Positions 1 through 10,615 of a stretch of 64,000 nt of DNA are shown here, piece after piece. The position numbers and the translations under genes were made by a program. The DNA comes from Planctomycetota bacterium (lineage in GTDB: Bacteria; Planctomycetota; UBA8742; UBA2392). Position 1 is the first letter of the stretch; the number at the start of each line of letters is the position of its first letter. Under the pieces are notes generated by a model that made no database searches, was not told where the DNA came from, and saw nothing but the letters and a program-made list of their open reading frames with translations. Location: positions 1 to 64,000 of the forward strand of contig JAOSKM010000003.1 of assembly GCA_027493625.1 (NCBI GenBank), given 5' to 3'.

Positions 1-239
1 TTTGTACGCGCGGCGTCTGCGCCACGCGGTGTCGTGGCGTTCGAGCATAGTTCGGTTCACTTTCTTCCGCTTCTTTGGTGAAGCGCGCGCTGTGCTGATG
101 AAAGGTGGTTCTGGATGACGCGCAGATTCTTCACGCGTGCCTTAACAAAATGCTGTTTGGCGCACGGCGAGTGTTCGGCGAGCCGCGCGGCCTGATGGCC
201 TGGAGTGGTTCTTGGCGGAGTTGGCTTTTGAGACGGGTT

Positions 240-707
240 TGCGGGTAAGCGAAATGGCGTAACCGGTTCACAGCGACTTAGTGCATGGATTTTTAGCGGC
301 CCTTCGTATTCGTGCTTAACGGGTAAAGGTGCGCTATAGTACGCCAGGCCGTGGTGCGCCGCGAACTCGTCCACACCGTTGCGGAGTTCGCGGCTTGGAA
401 AAGCACGGGCAGGGCGGGCCAATCGGAGCTGAGTCGCCTGTCTTTCTTTCCTGGTAACGGGCAGAGCTGACCAAACGCGCCCTGCAGGAGGGGGGTGTTC
501 AACCGCGTCTGCACGGCCGCCAGGCTGCAAGCCACAGCATCCACGACGCAAGACACACCTACGCATCAGATCTCTATCGCGCGAGAGTGGTAACTTCCGC
601 TTGGTTCAAAAACAGCTTGGCCAGCGCGCATCACAACCACCCAACCTTACGCGGACGTGCTCGACGAGGACGCCACACGCGCTGTGGAGAACCTCTACGC
701 CCGATAG
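240..707 (+). pseudogene. Tyrosine recombinase/phage integrase C-terminal part, split over frames
   Basis: Pieces in different frames: FFPGNGQ, LTKRALQE, FNRVCTAA, HDARHTYASD, RESGNFRLVQKQLG, ARITTTQPYADVLDEDATRAVENLYAR*. This is the typical HxxR...LG H..i.TT..YA integrase C-terminus. Confidence 0.75.
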
Positions 708-725
708 CCCTAGCAGGAGAAGGCC

Positions 726-1629
726 ATGAACCGTAGCTTGTTGCTCGCCTTGATCTCGGCCACAGGCATCGCGCTCCACGCCCAAACCGTTCTCACCCAG
801 GGGCGCCAGCGAACTTGCACGGAACACCGTCTCCGGAAGCGCTCATATTCTCGCCTCAGCAAGGCTGGTGGAACGGAGTTGCGGTTAACTCTGAACTACC
901 AACGCATCAGCAGTCGCCATAGACATCGGCAGTAAGTCATCAAGTCCTTCACCAAGCTACGGCAACTACAACAACAACTTCCTGCTTTCAAACGGCAACT
1001 GGGGCACGATCGCTTCAACCTCTGATCGGCAACCGCCAGCGGGTCCTACCCAATCCGTTCAGCCAGGCATCTCTCTACCATGCTCAAGTCTCCAGCGTTG
1101 TCTTTGACGCCGGCCCGTCCACAGTAAACCTGACGCGAACAACATTCCCCGGAACACCTTCAGTTAACGTGTCCGGCCAGTTCATCCACCTCTGGGAGGT
1201 CTACGTAAACCCCGGTGAAGAGGGCGTTCGAAACATCAAAGCCTCACCAAGTCCGGCAACCTACTGACTTGGAACTGGTCGGTCTTTGCGCCGGGCACAA
1301 ACACTGCATGGGTTTCGCGCATGGAGCGAACGTATGGCGAATACAGCCTGTCGTCTACAAACGACGTAAACCAATCGATCAATTTCTCCCAACCAGGTTA
1401 CTGGTGCGTAGCCGTCTTCAGCGAATACGCAAACGGCGTTGATTCAGCGGGAACTACAGTCAGCGTCCAAGTTTCAACACCAAGTAGCAGCGGAGGCGTT
1501 GGTGGAGGAGACGACGAGTCTTGCAGCACTGGTGAGGGTTCGGGTTCGCCCTGGCGTCTCCTGCCATGTTTGTTCGCCGCAGTCGTTCTTTCGTTCAGGC
1601 AGCTTCGCCAGCGACGTGGAGGTATCTGA
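726..1629 (+). CDS. Secreted protein with C-terminal sorting-like tail (Gly-rich/Cys, hydrophobic helix, basic tail); frameshifted
   Basis: N-terminal signal MNRSLLLALISATGIALHA; C-terminus SSGGVGGGDDESCSTGEGSGSPWRLLPCLFAAVVLSFRQLRQRRGGI*. Confidence 0.55.
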
Positions 1630-2191
1630 TGCGCATGGCAGCCTGCACGTTGCTGGCAGTCCTTCTATCGGGCTGTCTGTTCATGACTCCCAAAGCGCCG
1701 GACAGCGTTTCCGGAAAGCGCGGTGGTGCTCGCCGTGCCCGTCTTAGAACAGGACGGAAAGTTCGGAGTGTGGCAACGCGAGCCTCTCCATGTTGCTGGC
1801 CTACTACGCCCACACTCCGGACGCCGGCCGCGTAACGGAACTCAAAAGCAAAGCGTTCACCGAGCAAGGGCTGTCCGGCCAGGAAATGCTGGACTTCCTT
1901 GATGCGGAGGGCTTCGAAGCCGTTTTGTTCAGTGGAGACCTCAGCCACGAAGTAGAAGGCGCTTACTACCACTTGGACAAGCGTCGGCCGCTGTTGGTCT
2001 GCCTCTCCAACGACGGTGAAGCCCGACACTTCGTCCTCGTAACCGGCTACGACCCCGAGCTTGAACTCATCTACGTACAGGACCCCTTCCGGGGAGCGCT
2101 GCGCTTCTCGGGCTGGGAGTTTGACGTCTTCTGGAAACGCTGCGACCGCTTCTGCCTTCTGGCCGTGCCAAGGCAGGCGGCCGGCAACTAA
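1629..2191 (+). CDS. Peptidase C39-like lipoprotein (frameshifted)
   Basis: Start ATG overlaps the previous stop (TGATG). Lipobox LLAVLLSGC, then CGNASLSMLLAYY (catalytic Cys context, other frame), then RHFVLVTGYDPELELIYVQDPF (His/Asp region of C39). Confidence 0.7.
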
Positions 2192-2207
2192 CGAAAGGGG
2201 CATCAAC

Positions 2208-2570
2208 ATGTGGATCATCCGTTCTCTGGCCATAGTGCTGGCCGTAATCCTTGCTTCCGCGCCGGCTTTCGCCCAGGAAGCGCAACGACTCCAACAGCAC
2301 GAACTGGAAGCACTCCAGAAAAGGCAAACACCGAAGTTGCCCCAAACCCGCGGCGGCTCGCCAATCCAGCCTGTCACCTCACTGAGCAAGGGGGAACTGA
2401 GCCAACTTCGGCTAGTCCGCACGGAAACACGCATCGTCCACAACCTGGAAGAGCTGCGCGCGGGCGACGTGGAAACAGGCCTCAGCACGGTCTACTGGGT
2501 TCTCATCGGCGTGGGTATCGCGGCCGGCGTCGTCATCCTGATCACGTTGATCCTGATCTTCACCATCTAA
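2208..2570 (+). CDS. Small exported protein with signal peptide and C-terminal TM helix
   Basis: MWIIRSLAIVLAVILASAPAFA... and STVYWVLIGVGIAAGVVILITLILIFTI*; SD AACGAAAGGGGC upstream. Confidence 0.7.
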   Translation: MWIIRSLAIVLAVILASAPAFAQEAQRLQQHELEALQKRQTPKLPQTRGGSPIQPVTSLSKGELSQLRLVRTETRIVHNLEELRAGDVETGLSTVYWVLIGVGIAAGVVILITLILIFTI

Positions 2571-2584
2571 ACGCGAGGACAGCC

Positions 2585-3295
2585 ATGATGAAACTTGCGC
2601 CATTGATACTGCTCTGCTTGCTCTCCAGCGGGTGTGGAATCGTCCCGCAACAGGCCATGGCGGAACGCCAGCCGGGAGAAAGCGAGTACTGGACCGAACC
2701 TCGAGGCCGCACCGACAGAATCCACAACGTAAACTCGGAAACCGTTTTCAACCGCTCCAAGCTCGTCTACCAAGGCGAGCGCGGCAGCGTATACGCGCCG
2801 ACCATCTACATCGGCGGCGTTGACGAGTGGTACACCGAGTACACACCTTCGCCCACACCGATCAGTGCGGCGTTCGTACAACGCCTGTTTCGCGCGGAGA
2901 GCAATATCCCTGGCTTGGTAAATTGCGGGCTGACGGACGCGGAGCGAGAGGAGTTCGCGGAGCCAACCGCAAAAGCGCTCACCGAGTACGGGGCAGCCAT
3001 CATCTTGCTCAAGACCCAATCCGTGAAGTTCCTCGACCGCACCCCCACCAAAGACAGGGTCGAGTTGTTCGTTTCTGACGACAAGGCGTGGGCTAAGCAG
3101 CGACGCTCCATCAATTTCGCAAGCTCGAACTGGGCTGAGACCCTCGACCGGCTTAAAGGAGAGGGCAAGCTGCTTGGGGTGGGCGTGAACGTCGGCGCGA
3201 TGTGGGGCTACTTCGTTCAGGCTGTGGATACAACCGGTCCCGTGCAGTACTGCTGGTGGGACCTCAAGGGCACTCACCTGCGCGACCTGCCATAG
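2585..3295 (+). CDS. Lipoprotein of unknown function
   Basis: MMKLAPLILLCLLSSGCG lipobox; SD GAGGAC upstream; clean 236-aa ORF. Confidence 0.75.
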   Translation: MMKLAPLILLCLLSSGCGIVPQQAMAERQPGESEYWTEPRGRTDRIHNVNSETVFNRSKLVYQGERGSVYAPTIYIGGVDEWYTEYTPSPTPISAAFVQRLFRAESNIPGLVNCGLTDAEREEFAEPTAKALTEYGAAIILLKTQSVKFLDRTPTKDRVELFVSDDKAWAKQRRSINFASSNWAETLDRLKGEGKLLGVGVNVGAMWGYFVQAVDTTGPVQYCWWDLKGTHLRDLP

Positions 3296-3515
3296 AAACG
3301 GATGGTGCGGGACCCTCGCCACGCTTCAGTAGCGCTTCGGCCTTCCAGGTCCATCGCTCCAGTTCGCGCCTGGCGGGACAGCCGTCCTCTTCGCAGAGCG
3401 GACAGCCCGCGTGGGCAGCGAGCAATGCGTCAACTTGGCGGCGCAACACGCTCACTTGGGCTTGCAAGCTTCCCAGCCACTCCACTTCCTCCGACACTGG
3501 ATATTCGTCGTACAT
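3264..3515 (-). CDS. Small Cys-containing protein
   Basis: SD AGGAGGTTTGAGC-ATG on minus strand; MYDEYPVSEEVEWL...AGCPLCEEDGCPARRELER. Confidence 0.5.
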   Translation of the reverse strand: MYDEYPVSEEVEWLGSLQAQVSVLRRQVDALLAAHAGCPLCEEDGCPARRELERWTWKAEALLKRGEGPAPSVSMAGRAGECP

Positions 3516-3627
3516 GCTCAAACCTCCTGCGGCGCCTTCTCTGAGGCGCTCGCGCTCAAGCTGCAGCGCGAGCGGCTGAAGAGTCGTCTGGTGCAAGCTA
3601 TCCTTTTTGTCCGGATAGGAGGCATGC

Positions 3628-4359
3628 ATGTCTGACTTGCCAGAGCCAGAGGATCTCAACAACCAACCCGTTCGAGAGAGGTTGCTTGCGTTTCTGAAGG
3701 GTTCAGCACCCTCAGCAGTACAGGTTGGCGCCGACCTTCTGTTGCCCGGAACTGGAACGGTTGCAGCTGCGTTGTTCGGCGGAGTTGTCCAACTCATCGA
3801 TGCCATTGGCACACGCCGCGCCCAGCGAGCCGTGGAAGAGACGTTTGACGAAATCAAGAGGCGGTTGACAATGGTGGAAGCGTCTCAAGTGGACCTACTT
3901 TACCTATTCAGCGACGAGTTCCTCCTGGAGCTTCGACGCATGCTTGAGCTCGCAGCCAAGACCGACTCTGATGAGAAGCTCCGTCGTGCAAAGGACTTTC
4001 TGGTCAACAAGTTCCTTGAGCCCCCAAAGGACGCCGCGGCACGTGCACTGGACGAGTTTGTGTCGAACTTCATGGCGGAGTCCAGCGAACTTGAACTGCG
4101 GATGACAATGATCCTCGAAGAAGCACCAGTCACTGAAGGAGAACCTTCAAGCGCAGTGCATGATGCGGTCATCGAGCAACTGACCGCCAGTCTCGGTCTC
4201 AGCGACGATTCGCACGACCTTGTCGCGGCCACAATTGAGCGCCTTTGCTCTCGTGGCATCGCGGCGTCATTGGGCACATGGGGTGGAACCCGCAGTCTAC
4301 GGGGACTCACGTCGCTGGGCGCAAAAGTAAAGCACAGGCTGTTAGAACCGATGCAATAG
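3628..4359 (+). CDS. Hypothetical protein with hydrophobic N-terminal segment
   Basis: Clean 243-aa ORF, SD GGAGGC upstream. Confidence 0.65.
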   Translation: MSDLPEPEDLNNQPVRERLLAFLKGSAPSAVQVGADLLLPGTGTVAAALFGGVVQLIDAIGTRRAQRAVEETFDEIKRRLTMVEASQVDLLYLFSDEFLLELRRMLELAAKTDSDEKLRRAKDFLVNKFLEPPKDAAARALDEFVSNFMAESSELELRMTMILEEAPVTEGEPSSAVHDAVIEQLTASLGLSDDSHDLVAATIERLCSRGIAASLGTWGGTRSLRGLTSLGAKVKHRLLEPMQ

Positions 4360-4449
4360 CCAGCCAGAACTTCGCGCCGCGATGGAGCGCCACTGCTGTT
4401 CCCCTGAGGTGCCTGTGGTAGAAGCCAAGTGTGTCCACGGAGCACAGCT

Positions 4450-5043
4450 ATGCCAACCTATTTGGAACTGGAAGTCTCCTTGCGTTGGGTGAAGCCAAAG
4501 GCCTGGCGGCGCTTTCTGATCCGCAACGACTTCAGCTTTGATGTTCTACACCACGCGATCCAGGATGCATGCGGTTGGTGGGATTCGCACCTGTACGGCT
4601 TCTTTGCATATGATCGCAGGGGCGTGGACTGGGACACTCAGTTCGCCCGATCTCCCCACGAAGGAGGTTGGGGTGAGCCTCCCCGCGGGCGCAACGCGGC
4701 CAAGGTGAAACTTCCCGAGGTGCTGGCCGAGAAGGGCGACATGTGCGTCTACGTGTACGACTACGGCGACAACTGGGAACACGAGGTGAAGGTGGTTGCC
4801 GTGCACGAGCTGGACGAGGTGTTCAAACGCCGCCTGTTGGCGGGCGCCCGCGCGTTTCCTCTGGAAGACTGCGGGAGCATTCCAGGCTACGAAGAGCTGG
4901 TTGCGTGCTTCCAAACGCCCGAGAACAAGCTCGATGAAGATGCGCGATACCGGCTGCAGTGGGCGCGCGAAATGGACCCCACATGGCGTCCCGACCGTTT
5001 CGATATGGAATCCGAAAAGAAGAGTTTCGACAAGAAGCGGTGA
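4450..5043 (+). CDS. Plasmid pRiA4b ORF-3-like family protein
   Basis: YLELEVSLRWVKPKAWRRFLIRNDFSFDVLHHAIQDACGWWDSHLYGF...YDYGDNWEHEVKV matches the family pattern. Confidence 0.85.
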   Translation: MPTYLELEVSLRWVKPKAWRRFLIRNDFSFDVLHHAIQDACGWWDSHLYGFFAYDRRGVDWDTQFARSPHEGGWGEPPRGRNAAKVKLPEVLAEKGDMCVYVYDYGDNWEHEVKVVAVHELDEVFKRRLLAGARAFPLEDCGSIPGYEELVACFQTPENKLDEDARYRLQWAREMDPTWRPDRFDMESEKKSFDKKR

Positions 5044-5269
5044 GGTCTACACCCAGTAGACTCCGCCTCTCGGGCCGCGAATCTGGATCCAAGCCAGGCG
5101 GCGCTCGTCGTGGTAGAGCCTTTCGCGCTCTTGCTTCGCGAACGCGACCGCCTCCTTATGGTTCGCTTTCAGATACTGATCCACGCGCTCGGACGTTGGC
5201 CGAGTGGCGCTCGTGACGCCGAGTGGCTCATCGCAACTCACGCTGCTGATGATGACGAGGTGCGCCAGG

Positions 5270-6321
5270 GCTATTCCTCCTTCGCGCGAAGGCGGGCTTC
5301 CAGGTCTGCAAGCAGCTTGGCCGCGTGGGGCTGGTCGTTCTGGGCGGCGGCTCTGCGGTACCACCTGAGCGCTTCCTGTTCGTCCTTCTCCACGTATTGG
5401 CCGACTTCGTAACAGCGTCCGAGCGTAACCTGCCCGTCGGAATCGCCGCCTTCCGCCGACAGGCGCGTCCAGCGCAGGCATTCGACCTCGTCTTTGGGAA
5501 CACCTTGGCCTGTCTGACAGCGTACCGCCATGTTCATTTGGGCGCGGCCGTGACCTTGTTCGGCCGCCATGCGAATCCACTTGGCGGCTTCAACTTCGTC
5601 GTGTTCGACCCCTCGCCAACCGACAACAGGTTGCCGAGGTTGAACTGCGCCCAGGCATGCTTCTGCAGAGCAGCCTTGCGGAACCACTTGATGGCTGTGC
5701 GGTCGTTGCGCGGCACACCGCGCCCTTCGTGGTAGCAGGTGCCGAGGCTGAACTGCGCTTCCGGCCCGCCGTGGCTTGCCGCCTTGCGGAACCATCTGAC
5801 AGCCTCTTTCTCATTCCGCTTTACTCCAAGCCCGCCCCGGTATGCGTGCCCGATGTCCTTCTGGGCGTCGGGATGGCCGGCTTCCGCCGCCTTGAGGTTC
5901 CAGAAAAGCTTCCTCGTTGGAAGCCTCAACTCCAACGCCGTGGGCATAGAGCGCGCCAAGGTAGTGGGCGGAGTCGGCGTGGCCCAGATCCGCGGCCTTG
6001 CGAAGCCAGCGGATGGCCTCGGAGTTGTCGCTCAGTACGCCCCGGCCCTTCTGATAGCAGGCGGCGACGGCGAACATGGCGTCAAGGAGCCCCTGTTCGG
6101 CGGCCTTCATGCACCACTTGAAGGATTCTCTTTCGTCCTTCTCTCTGGCCCCAGCCGTAGCGCAGGTTGAGCCCGTAGGTCAGTTGCGCGTCGGCGTCAC
6201 CGGCCTCGGCTCTGGCCTTCATGGCGCGGTGCATCTGCATCAGCCGCATCTGTGAGATGCCCTCGACCTCGTTGCCGCGCAGCGCCTTGCGGAACTTCTG
6301 GAACAGTTCGTCCGGGTCCAT
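5270..6321 (-). CDS. Sel1-like repeat protein (3 or more frameshifts)
   Basis: Repeats such as GHPDAQKDIGHAYRGGLGVKRNEKEAVRWFRKAASHGGPEAQFSLGTCYHEGRGVPRN spread over frames. Confidence 0.85.
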
Positions 6322-6640
6322 GAGCGGAGATTCTACGGATTACCGAACGGCGTTCGACACGGTTTTCCCTCGCCACGTTCCATCCGCCGAGCTTCCGTGA
6401 TGCGGTTTATAAGGAAGAAGTGGGGTCATTGTTCCAGAACTTCGGTTCACGTCGGTTTCGCGCATTCCTTCATTGGATGGCACCAACACGACTGAACCAA
6501 ACTGGCGTCGTTCGTTCGGCGTCTTCATTGGCTCTCGTCGGTGACTGACGAGGGGCCGGCTTTGCTGTAGTTGGTAGTTCGTTTTCTGAATCCATTCATT
6601 TTCGACTGTTGACGCGTTCGCTGTGAGCGCGTCGTTCCTT

Positions 6641-6672
6641 GCCCGCCTTTGGCGGGCTGTTTTCGTTTTTGG
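6641..6672 (+). terminator. Intrinsic-terminator-like hairpin directly upstream of the SD of the 6684 gene
   Basis: GCCCGCC-TTT-GGCGGGC followed by TGTTTTCGTTTTT, then GGGAGG SD. Confidence 0.6.
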
Positions 6673-6683
6673 GAGGTATTGCC

Positions 6684-6827
6684 ATGGAAGACGACACTGT
6701 GGTGCTTGTGGACTTGTCCGAGCTTGATGTTGAGCCGGATGTTTGTCCGAACTGCGGGCGTGAGTGTTCGATCTCGTCGAAGCACTTCCGCTCCTGCGAT
6801 GAGTGCGGGTTTGCGGACCTTGGGTGA
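6684..6827 (+). CDS. Small zinc-ribbon protein
   Basis: MEDDTVVLVDLSELDVEPDVCPNCGRECSISSKHFRSCDECGFADLG*; SD GGGAGG. Confidence 0.75.
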   Translation: MEDDTVVLVDLSELDVEPDVCPNCGRECSISSKHFRSCDECGFADLG

Positions 6828-6905
6828 ACCCGCATCGTGCGAACGCGCTCGCTTGCGCTTCGCGCTGCTGCTTTTTCTCTTCAAACCCTTTTCCGGAGAA
6901 TCGTC

Positions 6906-7879
6906 ATGATGACTGTGACCGCGCAGGATGGCCTGCGCAGCGCCCCTGCATTTGCCTTGGGCGACATGGCGAGCCTGCTTCAGCGCCGCGCCGCCGATTA
7001 CACCGATGAGGTGGTGGATGTGCGCGATGTGCGCATGGACCAGGAAGACGGCAGCCTCGCCGTTGGCTCGGCTCGCTACCCCCTTGCAAGCGCATGCATT
7101 GACCCAGCTCGGCTCGAAACTGGGCATCCCCGCCGGCTACCTGCAGCGTTGCGAGCCCGAGCTTCGCGCCCAGAACGTCAACCGCTGGCTCGAGCAAGAA
7201 GGCGGCGACGTGTTCCTCCGCTTCGACCGCTTGGAAGTGCGCGCCATACTCTCCACACGCTACCGCCCCTGGACAACCACGAAGTGGTCAACGCTATGCT
7301 CGGCGTCCTACCCGAGAACTCGCGCCTGCGCTTTGAGCTCACGGCCACGCGCATGGAAGTGCAGCTCATCGGCAACCAGGGCGACGGCAGCCTGCGCGAC
7401 GGCCTCCATCTCACCAACAGCGAAGTAGGCGCGGCCAGCGTCAGCCTCTCAGCCCCTGATCTACCGCGGCATCTGCCTGAACGGGCTGATCATGGGCCAC
7501 GGCAGCTTCCACCTGGAGCAAGCGCCACATCGGAGCAACAGACCTGCAACACGCCTTCCAACGAGCAAGTGCCCTACCTGATCGAAGCCAGCGCCGAAGC
7601 CAGAACCTCCTTCAAGGGCACCACCGGCGTCGTGGTCAAAGACCACGAGAAAGCCTTCGAACGCATCGTGGAACGCTACCAGCTCACCAAGCAGCAGCTA
7701 CAACGCCATCACCCAGGCCTACGAGGAAGAGCCGGGCGTGAGCCTCTACCCACATCATCAACGCCGTCACCCGCGCCGGCAACCACCCTGAACTGGCCCT
7801 CGAACCCCGCAGGCAGTTGCAGGAAGTCGGCGGCAGGATGCTCACACTCGCAGGCGAAGGCAGGCGCTGGCTCGATTGA
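6906..7879 (+). CDS. DUF932-like phage/plasmid protein (multiple frameshifts)
   Basis: LTQLGSKLGIPAGYLQRCEPELRAQNVNRWL, RAILSTRYRPLDNHEVVNAML, YRGICLNGLIMGHGSFHLEQRHIGATD in different frames. Confidence 0.75.
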
Positions 7880-7952
7880 TGTAAGTTACACGTCACAAAT
7901 CATTGCGGGTGCAACAAACCCATGCCGCCCTCGCGCGGCAACTTTCATTTCG

Positions 7953-8401
7953 ATGAGCAATCCCATGGGAGCGGATTTTCTGTTCGCCCCACTTCATCGC
8001 GCCCGTCGAGCGCGTTGAAGATCTGCAACTCGACTTCGACGCCGCCCACGCCTTCATCGACGCCAACGACTGGAGCGACCGCGACTTGCTTGACCTGCTC
8101 GACCACCACGCCAAAAGCGCCGAGCAGGCCAACGAGCTCGCGCGCGCCAAACTTCACGAGGCCGTGGACGCCATGCGCGGCTTCATCCATCGCCGCGACG
8201 TGGGCTGGCTGTACCGCGAGGGTGAGACCATCTTCCTCACGGGCGGCATGAGCTGGGGCGACACACCCACGGAGCTCTACCGTGTGTTCGACCTGCTCGG
8301 CCTCACGGGCCTGGATGAATCTGCTGCTGCGCAAACACGGCGGCGTCGAGCGCTCGGCCGGCACAAACGGCATCACCATCGTCATTCCACCCCGCAAGTG
8401 A
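7953..8401 (+). CDS. Hypothetical protein (frameshifted)
   Basis: Reconstructed MSNPMGADFLFAPL...IAPVERVEDLQLDFDAAHAFIDANDWSDRDLLDLLDHHAK...GITIVIPPRK*. Confidence 0.5.
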
Positions 8402-8411
8402 GAGGAGAACC

Positions 8412-8629
8412 ATGCAGCACACGCAGCTCAACGTGCGGCAGAAACGGCGCTACATCGAGGAAGGCGGCATCAGGGTACCCCTACTGCGGCGGCCTGCTGC
8501 TCGACCCCGGCAACCTGGAGGTTGACAGCGCCCACGCCTGGTGCCACGTGACCTGCCCTCGACTGCCGGGAAGAGTGGTTTGACCACTACACACCGACCG
8601 CCATCGGCGAGAAAGGAGGAAAGCCATGA
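8412..8629 (+). CDS. Small zinc-ribbon protein (frameshifted)
   Basis: MQHTQLNVRQKRRYIEEGGIRCPYCGGLLLDPGNLEVDSAHAWCHVTCPDCREEWFDHYTP; SD AGAGGAGAACC; ATGA overlap with next gene. Confidence 0.5.
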
Positions 8630-9211
8630 CAGGCCACTGGGCTGCCCCGCCTGCGGCTCAGGCAAATTCAGCGCCTGGCAGGGCTACACGGAATGGGGCA
8701 GCGAAAAGCTGTACTGCCATTACACCGGCGACATCGAGGACGACGAAGATTACGAAACAGATGACTACGGCGACAGGCACTCCAGTGACAGCGAAAGCGG
8801 CGACATGGAGGACACGCGAGTGCATGGAATGCGGGTACGAATACAAACAACCGGAGTTCTACCCTGATGAGCCCGAGTCAGACCTTGAGGACTACCTGGA
8901 TGACGATCTCATCCAACAGCTTGAGCCCATCCTCAAAACCCAGGCACCCCGCGCGGCAAAGTACCAAGTGCAACGCAAGCCCTGGGCGACGCTCATCAAT
9001 GTAATGCCGCGAGAACAGACCAAGGGCGTGCACCCGCGCAACAAACGCAAGCTCAGGCTCTGCCCGCAATGCGGCCTCGACACGAGCGAAAGCACCATCC
9101 GAAATGTCAGCCAACGTGCTCGTGCAAGGCGAGCCCGTGCGGCTCTACGACCAGGGGATGCAGGTGGTCATCGTCCTGCCCCTGTGCCGCCAATGCCACC
9201 CGCAAGACTGA
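8626..9211 (+). CDS. Zn-ribbon-containing protein(s), frameshifted
   Basis: GCPACGSGKFSAWQGYTEW..., ECMECGYEYKQPEFYPDEPE, LCPQCGLDTSES; SD AAAGGAGGAAAGCC. Confidence 0.5.
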
Positions 9212-10026
9212 AGCCCGCACAACCTCAACGAAAGGAGGACCCATGTTGCTCTACCCGCAACACCCTGAAATAGCTTCGCGGGGGCGACGATGGACGCGCG
9301 ATACGCGCTCACTCCATCGCCCCTCACGGACAAGGGAGCCATCAGCAGCGACGGCCACATTCTCTTGTTCATCCCTTACCCGGACCTCGCCTCAACGGCG
9401 GCCTTATCGAGGGCGTGGATGTTGCCTGCCCGCCGCCCGTTGAGCCGTTCCTGCTCGACCCCAAGGAGGCAGCCGGACGCGGCCAAACTGCTTGACCACA
9501 GGGTCCAGTGACTGAAGACGCAGCGAAAAAGACGAGCACCATCCAACCGAAGATTCGCAGCGACAACTGATTCTCGTAGAGCACGGACCCGCAAAAGCGC
9601 GAACAAATCACACTTCAACGCAAGACCAAACAGTTCCCTGACATGCACCACGTGATTCCCGACCTACACATAGGCCCGCGCGTTCACCGTCGAAGTCAAC
9701 CACCTGCTGCGCTGTGGCCCAAGCCAGCTCCAGGCAGCCACGATGCACGAGTACGCCACCCTGCGCCATACTCGACCAGAAACCGCCATCGGCTTCAGCA
9801 CACCGGAAGGAGTTGCCCTGCTCCAGATGCCCTACGGCGACGCAAGAAAGCTGGCGATCACGGGACGCCGTCGCCAGACTCCGCGAAGCCACACGCGCCG
9901 CAGGCTGCTGACGCCCTGGAAATCAGCGGCCCTCAAGCACGGGGACGCGGACAGACAGCACCGGGACAGATCGGATTCACATTTGACCCGCATGGTGTGG
10001 GCCTTTCTTACTTAAGGAGACAAGAC

Positions 10027-10615
10027 ATGAATGCAGCGACGAAGAAGCGAAGCTAAGGCGGCCAAGATCGTTGAGGCCAAGGAAGCGCTCGATGAACCGG
10101 GAACCAACGTATGGGTTCGGCAACGGCGTTAATGACGAGAAAGTGCAGGTTCTCGACGTGACCAAGGGCGTGCTCCTGCCCTACCAGGACGGCGAGACGG
10201 CTGAGCTTCGCCCCCTCGACCTGCTCATCCCGATCCCAACCAGCCGCGCCGCGACCGATCGAAAGCGCCGACGACGAGGACAAGACCGAGCTGGAACGCC
10301 TCGCCATGACCGGGTGCGCACCCACGGCATCCTCGAAGACATCACCGTCCGCCCTAACGGCGACGGCAAGTACAAGATCGCCTTCGGTGGAACTGTCGCT
10401 GGCGCGCGGGCAAGATCGCCGGTGATCCCGAACTGCCAAGTGCAAGGTCCGGCACGAAGCTGACCGACGACGACGTGTTCGAAATGCAGATCATCGAGAA
10501 CCTGCACCGCAAAGAGCCTCTCGGCCGTCGATGAAGCCCACGCGTACAAGAACCTGATGGAGCGCAAGGGCTACAGCGCTCAATCAGCTCGCCGCCAACT
10601 TGGCATCTAGCAGGC
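10027..10615 (+). CDS. ParB-like partition protein (multiple frameshifts)
   Basis: LRPLDLLIPIP...HGILEDITVRPNGDGKYKI...RAGKIAGDPEL...DDDVFEMQIIENLHRKE LSAVDEAHAYKNLMERKGYSAQQLAA spread over frames; SD AAGGAG before ATG 10027. Confidence 0.75.

Noticed and set aside
2210-2584. N-terminal 125 aa of ORF 2210-3295
   Set aside because: Out-of-frame overlap with the clear 2208-2570 gene; true start is ATG 2585 with lipoprotein signal.
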